Part shown: positions 6,316 through 10,817 of the stretch, in pieces
Layout of the letters: the number at the start of each line of letters is the position of its first letter
How positions within the stretch are numbered: position 1 is the stretch's first letter
Assembly (NCBI GenBank): GCA_021824055.1
Contig: JAKALV010000097.1
Span: 1 to 10,817 of the forward strand
Reading direction: 5' to 3'
From: Acidobacteriota bacterium
Lineage (GTDB): Bacteria > Acidobacteriota > Vicinamibacteria > Vicinamibacterales > SCN-69-37
Length of the DNA stretch: 10,817 bases
Translations under genes and position numbers: made by a program
Notes under the pieces: model-generated
Databases searched by the model: none
Seen by the model: the letters and a program-made list of their open reading frames with translations, nothing else
What the model was told of the DNA's origin: nothing

Positions 6316-6334
6316 GAGGGGTTCGCGGCCGTTT
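6299..6334. terminator. Bidirectional intrinsic terminator between apbE and the lar operon
   Basis: AAACGGCCGCGAA (6299-6311) and its exact complement TTCGCGGCCGTTT (6322-6334) form a 13-bp stem around a 10-nt loop. The apbE stop codon sits within it. On the plus strand TTTGGTTCTT ends and follows the stem. On the minus strand the stem ends in a T-run (TTTT then CTGTTG). It can therefore serve both convergent transcription units. A second small hairpin, CCGCGA-TTT-TCGCGG, lies at 6342-6356. Confidence 0.8.
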
Positions 6335-6357
6335 GGTTCTTCCGCGATTTTCGCGGC

Positions 6358-7419
6358 CTACGCCATCCAAGGCCGCGTCCGGCCCAGCTTGTCTTTGTCC
6401 AGGAACAGTTGCTTGGCGATGTTGACGTTGCCGCCCACCTGAAAGTCGTACATGCCCGCGACCACGAAGTCGCATCCGTTCTGGAAGCTGAACTTGAAGG
6501 CATCCCTCGGCGGAATCGCCCCGGCGGCCAGCACTTTGAAGCCAATCCACGGCACCTTGACGCTCGCCATGAACGCCGCCGTCTGCTTCGGCGTGGTGTC
6601 CCACAGATTGTTGTGATTGCCCCAGGCCCCGAGCTCCGCTTGCGCGAGTTCCGTGTCCGAGGGCTTCCACTTGGGATCGGGCTCGACCGGGGGCCCTGCG
6701 CTCCAGTAGTTGCCGCTGTTGAACGTCTTGACGTAGAAGTCGGGGTGGATCCCTGCCTTCTCCAGCGCCATGGGCACGTCGATCAGATGGGAACAGACGC
6801 CGGACACAAGGCCGGCCTTCCGCATCAGCTCGAGGCTCTTGGCAATGATGTCGATCCGCTTGGCCTTGAACAGGCCGTCGCTCGAGTTGCCGTGCACGTA
6901 GGCGAGCTTGGCCCCCATGTCGAGCGCCATGTCGAGGTCGCGGGTTTGATCCTGCTCGCTCACCGAGAGCCCGGCGAACCAGTTCAGCTTGCCGCCGCGT
7001 TCCTTCATGTATTTCTTGACGGGAACGGTCATCTGCGTCGACATGCGGGCGAACGAGGCGTTGATGCCCTGCTTCTCGTACATCGCGAAGGTCTCGAGGA
7101 TCTTTTCCTCGGTGAAATACGCCTGGAGCAGCTGCCACGTGTACAGCAGGTCCCGGGAATGCGCCTGGCCAACCACCAGGTTGTGACCCGCGATCAGCCG
7201 GCTGATCTGCAGACCGCCCAGCTGGCCCATGGGCATCGGCCCGGCCACTTCGGGGATCGGCGGCTGCTGTCCTCGCCCTCCCTGCCGCCCGCCCGGGGGC
7301 GGCGTCCCCTGGAATGCGAGCAGGGAATGTTCTTCCCAACTGTAGACGGCGGCCGTGGTGGCTGACGCTGCGGCAACTTTCTGTATGAACTTACGACGGT
7401 TGACCTTCTCCGGGCACAT
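6358..7419 (-). CDS. Tat-exported TIM-barrel-like protein (distant aldo/keto reductase relative), function unknown
   Basis: The 353-residue protein carries a twin-arginine signal (NRRKFIQKVAAASATTAAV, residues 7-25), so it is expected to be exported folded, possibly with a cofactor. A Pro/Gly-rich spacer (39-56) follows. The body starts with GGLQISRLIAGHNLVVGQAHSRD (68-90), which resembles the start of aldo/keto-reductase-type barrels, then EEKILETFAMYEKQGINAS. Later segments look like successive barrel strands: KLNWFAGLS (144-152), AKLAYVHGN (170-178), GLVSGVCSH (203-211), WIGFKVLAAGAIPPRDAF (291-308) and DFVVAGMYDFQVGGN (317-331). I cannot identify the usual aldo/keto reductase D-Y-K-H tetrad, so the reaction is unknown. 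The start at 7419 has a perfect AGGAGGT site. It is the last gene after larB-larE-larC-DUF2271, 88 bp behind the DUF2271 gene. Confidence 0.72.
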   Translation of the reverse strand: MCPEKVNRRKFIQKVAAASATTAAVYSWEEHSLLAFQGTPPPGGRQGGRGQQPPIPEVAGPMPMGQLGGLQISRLIAGHNLVVGQAHSRDLLYTWQLLQAYFTEEKILETFAMYEKQGINASFARMSTQMTVPVKKYMKERGGKLNWFAGLSVSEQDQTRDLDMALDMGAKLAYVHGNSSDGLFKAKRIDIIAKSLELMRKAGLVSGVCSHLIDVPMALEKAGIHPDFYVKTFNSGNYWSAGPPVEPDPKWKPSDTELAQAELGAWGNHNNLWDTTPKQTAAFMASVKVPWIGFKVLAAGAIPPRDAFKFSFQNGCDFVVAGMYDFQVGGNVNIAKQLFLDKDKLGRTRPWMA

Positions 7420-7423
7420 AGAG

Positions 7424-7430
7424 ACCTCCT
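7424..7430 (-). promoter_or_regulatory. Strong ribosome binding site of the Tat protein gene
   Basis: A complete AGGAGGT ends 4 nt before the ATG at 7419. It is the strongest Shine-Dalgarno sequence I see in the window and suggests high translation of the last gene of the operon. The remaining 7431-7507 gap shows no clear terminator or promoter. Confidence 0.8.
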
Positions 7431-7507
7431 CTTCTTGCGGTAGATCCAGTTCGCCTCCCCCAAGGCTTGTCGTGTTATCGCGTCCGCATTCCCCGAGAAT
7501 CGCGCGC

Positions 7508-8095
7508 TCACCTCATCGGCGCCACGTACTGGACTTGAACATCCCGAACGAATTGATCGGTGACAGCCAGCTTGCCCGGCCCAACGGCAACATCGAGCTT
7601 GACCTCGGCGTTGGCAGGACCGACGGTGACCGTGCCGTAATGCAGCACGTTGTATTGGTCAGTGATGTGGACCTGAAACTTGAACTGGTATGTACCGGGC
7701 TTGACGCCGAACTGAGCGAGATTGAACACCTTGTCGGCGGACCCGACGTTCGGCGTCGGCGCGGTGACCGCATCCACATCGGATTTCGGCGCCTTCTCCC
7801 AATGCGCCTGCTTCACCCAATCCGGACAGATGTTCGGGGTCTTGTACTCCCCCGCCGACAGGTCCTGGCTGACGAACAGCGTCTGGACCAGTCGTCCCCG
7901 CATGTCTTCGAGCCACATCGCCGTGTGATACGTGGGCTCCACGCTCGTCGGCGGCATGTACAGAAAGCTCACGTGCAGCGTCCCGACGGCGCTGGCCTGC
8001 GGTGCCTGAGCCGCGCCGCCGCGTTGAGGCGAGAGGCACGCGACGCAGAGCGCCACACCGGTCATCCACCGTGCCGAATTCCCCGCGCGACTCAT
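7508..8095 (-). CDS. Secreted DUF2271 family protein
   Basis: The protein has 195 residues from the ATG at 8095. A TTG two codons further upstream (8101) is too close to the ribosome binding site at 8104-8110. A signal peptide (about 1-30: ARWMTGVALCVACLS, ending GGAAQ) precedes a beta-rich domain with YHTAMWLEDMRGRLVQTLFV (56-75), W93 and W99, DAVTAPTPNVG (108-118) and KPGTYQFKFQVHITDQYN (132-149). This order matches DUF2271, a periplasmic family of unknown function found with ApbE, PepSY and other flavin or redox proteins. The DAVTAPT stretch is reminiscent of the Dxx(S/T)GAT flavin-attachment motif, but here A-P replace G-A, so covalent FMN is doubtful. A final extension (about 160-195, VRDVQVQYVAPMR) adds beta structure. 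It begins 15 bp after larC, so it is co-transcribed with the nickel-pincer genes. Confidence 0.78.
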   Translation of the reverse strand: MSRAGNSARWMTGVALCVACLSPQRGGAAQAPQASAVGTLHVSFLYMPPTSVEPTYHTAMWLEDMRGRLVQTLFVSQDLSAGEYKTPNICPDWVKQAHWEKAPKSDVDAVTAPTPNVGSADKVFNLAQFGVKPGTYQFKFQVHITDQYNVLHYGTVTVGPANAEVKLDVAVGPGKLAVTDQFVRDVQVQYVAPMR

Positions 8096-8103
8096 CAGCA
8101 ACG

Positions 8104-8110
8104 TCCTCTC
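8104..8110 (-). promoter_or_regulatory. Ribosome binding site of the DUF2271 gene
   Basis: GAGAGGA on the minus strand lies directly after the larC stop codon and 8 nt before the ATG at 8095. It favours this ATG over the TTG at 8101. Confidence 0.55.
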
Positions 8111-9355
8111 TCACGACTTGAGAAATGCCGCATGCGCGGCCGCCAGCGCGGCTTCGTAGACCACGCGCACCGGCACATCCTTCAGATCCGCCAGCCGGCG
8201 GCAGTCTTCGTACTCCGGCATGGCGCCGATCGTGCGTCCATCCCAGTGCTTGAGCTTGACTGGCACCACACCGAACTCCGTCGTGACCTCGCGGATTTCG
8301 CGCACGGCGCCGTGTTTGTCCACCGCATGCACGCGCACGCCCAGGGTGGTCGTGCCGCGCAGGATGAGGTCGGTGATCTTCGCTTCGGCCGACTGATGCG
8401 CCAGCACCGCCAGCAGGACGCCCGGGCGGTTCTTCTTCATCTGGACCGGTACCATCCACACGTCCAACGCGCCGACCCCCAGCAGCTTCTCCATCAGCGG
8501 GCCGTAGAACTGCGGGTTCATGTCGTCGATGTTCGTTTCGATCTGGACGACGACGTCGGTGGCGGCCGGCACCACCGCGTGCGGGTCGGCGCCCAGCCAC
8601 AGCCGCGCGATGTTGGGCCACGCCGTGTCGCGCTGGCCGGCGCCACTCGCCACCCTCCGCAGCTGCATTGGAGGCTTCTCAAAGCGGGCCAACTCGCACA
8701 CAAGCGCGGCCCCGGTGGGTGTTACGAGCTCGCCGTCGCCAGGCGCCTCGCAGGTTGGCGCACCGGCTGCGGCGAGCAGTGCCATCGTGGCCGGCGCCGG
8801 GAGCGGAATCTTGCCGTGCTCGCTGTTCGTCCATCCACCGCCCATGGGAAGCGCGGACGCGTAGAGCCGCTCGATGCCCAGTGCGTGGATGCCCGCCACG
8901 GATCCGACGATGTCCACAATCGCATCCAGCGCCCCGACCTCGTGAAAGTGGATGTGCTCAACCGTCGTGCCGTGGACGTGGGCCTCGGCATTCGCCAGGC
9001 GGGCGAAGACCGCGACCGACCGGTCCTTCACCGCCGTCGGCAGATCGGACGCCTCGATGATCGCGCGCACATCATGCAGATTGCGGTGCGCGTGATGGTG
9101 ATGATGGTCGTGGTCGTGATGATGGCCGTGGTGTCCGGGTGCGCGCGAGTGACCCTCTCTCACATGCACCTCCACGCGCGTTGCAAAGAGCGATCCTGTC
9201 ATCACGTGCTTCGCGTCCACCGACCACTCCTCGGCGGGCAGTTTGAGTGCCGCGAGCGTCGCGCGGAGCTGCTCGATCGTCCAGCCGGCATCAACGAGGC
9301 AGCCCAGAAACATGTCGCCGGAAATTCCGGATGGCAGGTCGAGGTAGCCGATCAT
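8111..9355 (-). CDS. larC: Nickel insertase LarC (nickel-pincer cofactor biosynthesis)
   Basis: LarC inserts Ni into the pyridinium-3,5-bisthiocarboxylate mononucleotide made by LarB and LarE, a CTP-dependent reaction in the studied Lactiplantibacillus enzyme, giving the NPN cofactor of lactate racemase. The 414-residue protein begins IGYLDLPSGISGDMFLGCLVDAGW (2-25), the family signature. It has a His-rich loop HHGHHHDHDHHHHHAH (75-90) that probably holds nickel, the conserved HIHFHEVGALDAIVDIVG (134-151) and PTGAAL (213-218). The C-terminal catalytic domain has NIDDMNPQFYG and ALDVWMVPVQMKKNRPG (275-312). In L. plantarum the two halves are joined by a programmed frameshift; here they are one continuous frame. 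The ATG overlaps the larE stop as ATGA, and GAGG lies 8 nt upstream within larE. The protein is cytoplasmic. Confidence 0.95.
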   Translation of the reverse strand: MIGYLDLPSGISGDMFLGCLVDAGWTIEQLRATLAALKLPAEEWSVDAKHVMTGSLFATRVEVHVREGHSRAPGHHGHHHDHDHHHHHAHRNLHDVRAIIEASDLPTAVKDRSVAVFARLANAEAHVHGTTVEHIHFHEVGALDAIVDIVGSVAGIHALGIERLYASALPMGGGWTNSEHGKIPLPAPATMALLAAAGAPTCEAPGDGELVTPTGAALVCELARFEKPPMQLRRVASGAGQRDTAWPNIARLWLGADPHAVVPAATDVVVQIETNIDDMNPQFYGPLMEKLLGVGALDVWMVPVQMKKNRPGVLLAVLAHQSAEAKITDLILRGTTTLGVRVHAVDKHGAVREIREVTTEFGVVPVKLKHWDGRTIGAMPEYEDCRRLADLKDVPVRVVYEAALAAAHAAFLKS

Positions 9356-10188
9356 CGCGTTTGCCTCGACACCAATTGCAGCAGAACTGGCTCCGCTGCC
9401 GCCGTTTCATTCCGGAAGCCCGCGAGATCAAGCGTCACATGGTCGTACCCGGTGGCTCGCACACCCGCCAAGATGCGCTCACGCTCTTCGATCGCGCGGG
9501 GCAGGTCCCGAACCGGTACTTCAATCCGGGCGATGCTGCCGTGATGGCGCACTCGAAACTGCCGAAACCCCAGTTCCACCATCACGTCCTCGGCGCGTTC
9601 GATCCGCGCCAACAGCTGCGCCGTGATGTTGGTGCCCGGCGGCACCCGGGACGACAGGCACGCCGTGGCCGGCTTGTCCCACACCGGCAAGCCGAGGTGC
9701 TTCGACAGCGCCCGGACCTCGGCCTTCGAAATGCCCGCCTCGATCAACGGCGACCGGACGCCGCGCTCATGAGCCGCGGTCATGCCGGGCCGGTCGTCCC
9801 CCAGATCGCTGGCATTGTTGCCGTCGACGATGTCCGCGAACGCCCCCGCGGCCTGTATGTCGCTCAAGTGATCGTAGAGATTCGCCTTGCAATGGAAGCA
9901 GCGGTCGCCGCGATTCGCCAGGTAGTCCGCACTCAGATGTTCCGTCGTGTCGACGATGCGGTACGACACGCCGAGTCCTTCGGCGAGCGCAACCGCCGCG
10001 CGCATTTCGCGCTGCGGGTAACTCGGCGACGCGCCAATGCAGGCGAGCGAGCGCTCGCCGAGTTCCTGATTCGCCACAGCCATCACCAACGCGCTGTCGA
10101 CGCCTCCGGAATACGCCACGATGACCGATCCCATCTGGCGCAGGATGGCGCGAAGGTGTTCAAGTTTCTCGAGCAAGACGGCCGTCAT
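9352..10188 (-). CDS. larE: ATP-dependent sulfur transferase LarE
   Basis: LarE adenylates the two carboxylates of the LarB product and replaces oxygen by sulfur, converting P2CMN to P2TMN. The 278-residue protein is a PP-loop ATPase with SGGVDSA (27-33) and a following SPSYPQRE segment. RGDRCFHCK (93-101) carries the C97/C100 pair. PATACLSSRVPPGT (173-186) has C177 at the place of the cysteine (C176) that gives up its sulfur in the L. plantarum enzyme. A sacrificial-cysteine mechanism is thus possible; some homologues use a 4Fe-4S cluster bound by three cysteines, and I do not see an obvious triplet here. The start at 10188 is chosen because its ATG overlaps the larB stop as ATGA and GGAAGGA (10192-10198) lies just upstream. 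The frame is open further up (to 10236), but inside larB. larC follows with another ATGA overlap. Confidence 0.95.
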   Translation of the reverse strand: MTAVLLEKLEHLRAILRQMGSVIVAYSGGVDSALVMAVANQELGERSLACIGASPSYPQREMRAAVALAEGLGVSYRIVDTTEHLSADYLANRGDRCFHCKANLYDHLSDIQAAGAFADIVDGNNASDLGDDRPGMTAAHERGVRSPLIEAGISKAEVRALSKHLGLPVWDKPATACLSSRVPPGTNITAQLLARIERAEDVMVELGFRQFRVRHHGSIARIEVPVRDLPRAIEERERILAGVRATGYDHVTLDLAGFRNETAAAEPVLLQLVSRQTR

Positions 10189-10817
10189 GAGTCCTTCCGC
10201 GAGTGCGCCAACCCATTGATCCGCGCGGCGATGCATCCGGCGCCGAACCCGTTGTCGATATTGACGACCGCCAGTCCCGAGGCGCAGGAGTTGAGCATGC
10301 CCAACAGCGCGGCCAGACCACCGATGCCGGTGCCGTATCCCACCGAGGTCGGCACGGCGATGACGGGCGAAGACACGAGCCCGCCGATCACACTGGGTAA
10401 TGCACCTTCCATGCCGGCGACGGCGACAATGACGCTGGCCGACTGAATGGCCGGCAGTTCCTGAAGCAACCGGTGCAGTCCTGCCACGCCGACGTCGTAA
10501 GTGCGCGCCGGCTCATGGCCCATCAGCTCGAGCGTGAGCGCAGCTTCTTCGGCGACCTGAAGATCCGCCGTGCCGGCCGCCACGATCGCGACGCCGCCGC
10601 GGAGTGGCCGAGGCTTTCGATCGATCCAGATGGCTCGGGCCTGCTCGTGGAACTGCAATCCCGGCACGCCCGGCAGCGCCGCGTCGTAATGGTCGCGCGT
10701 GGCGCGTGTGCCGAGCACTCTGTCGTGATTGGCCGCGAGCCGCGCGAAAATTCGCGCAGCCTGATCAGGCGTCTTGCCGGCGCAATACACGACTTCGGTG
10801 AAACCCTGACGAAGGGC
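10185..10817 (-). CDS. larB: NaAD carboxylase/hydrolase LarB (start outside window)
   Basis: LarB carboxylates the pyridinium ring of nicotinic acid adenine dinucleotide at C5 and hydrolyses the phosphoanhydride, giving P2CMN plus AMP, the first step of nickel-pincer cofactor synthesis. The frame is open to base 10817 and gives 210 residues. It opens with RQGFTEVVYCAGKTPDQA, the conserved RxGxPEvVxgxgKt region, so only the first few tens of residues are missing. The C-terminal half is the PurE-like (AIR carboxylase) domain: GGVAIVAAGTADLQVAEEA, then VAGMEGALPSVIGGL, VIAVPTSVGYGTGIGG and the end block NSCASGLAVVNIDNGFGAG. A GTG at 10790 is internal to the conserved region and not the real start. 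The TGA overlaps the larE ATG. Any promoter or larA would lie beyond the right end. Confidence 0.94.
   Translation of the reverse strand, partial: ALRQGFTEVVYCAGKTPDQAARIFARLAANHDRVLGTRATRDHYDAALPGVPGLQFHEQARAIWIDRKPRPLRGGVAIVAAGTADLQVAEEAALTLELMGHEPARTYDVGVAGLHRLLQELPAIQSASVIVAVAGMEGALPSVIGGLVSSPVIAVPTSVGYGTGIGGLAALLGMLNSCASGLAVVNIDNGFGAGCIAARINGLAHSRKDS
10192..10198 (-). promoter_or_regulatory. Ribosome binding site of larE inside larB
   Basis: GGAAGGA on the minus strand ends 3 nt before the ATG at 10188, within the last codons of larB. Together with the ATGA overlap it indicates translational coupling and sets the larE start. Confidence 0.6.

Noticed and set aside
8066..9140. Programmed frameshift in larC as in lactobacilli
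   Set aside because: Both halves of LarC are in one frame with no stop between them.
7355..9544. A 729-codon open frame on the plus strand across the lar region
   Set aside because: It is antisense to larC, the DUF2271 gene and parts of larE and the Tat gene, all with clear family motifs. Its translation is Arg/His-rich without any domain, typical of a GC-rich shadow frame.
9247..10446. A 399-codon open frame on the plus strand
   Set aside because: It is antisense to larE and larB, which have unmistakable motifs and coupled start/stop codons.
10203..10817. larB start at the GTG at 10790
   Set aside because: The frame stays open to the window edge and the upstream residues (RQGFTEV) are part of the conserved LarB N-terminal region.

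Overview
The window is high-GC, tightly packed bacterial DNA. Four traits recall soil Acidobacteriota of the Vicinamibacteria type: short GC-rich tandem repeats between genes, palindromic GGACC/GGTCC repeats, many secreted proteins of unknown function, and a Tat-exported TIM-barrel-like protein. This placement is inferred from style, not from a marker gene. There is no rRNA, tRNA, transposase, integrase or CRISPR array.

Left part (1-3251). The C-terminal end of a membrane protein, probably of the glycosyltransferase 39/ArnT type, enters from the left. It converges on a two-gene minus-strand unit: a six-helix membrane protein ending in a CxxC...CxxC zinc-ribbon-like tail (1249-2013), then a secreted DUF1028 protein (444-1229). 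Divergent from that unit is a secreted protein with a Rossmann/methyltransferase-like segment (2109-3251). The divergent gap holds a 9-bp tandem repeat.

Middle (3252-6334). A repeat-rich convergent gap has 7-bp tandem units, two 36-bp direct repeats, three related palindromes and three 15-bp units. Next come an exported alpha/beta hydrolase (minus), a divergent short membrane diguanylate cyclase with an inhibitory site, and apbE (FAD:protein FMN transferase, GTG start). apbE ends in a strong hairpin shared with the next, convergent operon.

Right part (6358-10817, all minus strand). This is a nickel-pincer (NPN) cofactor operon, larB (start outside the window) - larE - larC, with ATGA overlaps at both junctions. 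Fifteen bases after larC comes a secreted DUF2271 protein, and then, after 88 bases and a strong ribosome binding site, a Tat-exported TIM-barrel-like protein. LarB carboxylates and hydrolyses nicotinic acid adenine dinucleotide, LarE donates sulfur, and LarC inserts nickel. The user enzyme, LarA or a homologue, is not in the window.

The most interesting arrangement is the lar operon running into two exported proteins of unknown function, one of them DUF2271, end to end with an ApbE flavin transferase. This is a candidate link between nickel-pincer and extracytoplasmic flavin chemistry, but the sequence shows only proximity. Most other long open frames here, including ones of 400-700 codons, are antisense shadows caused by the high GC content.
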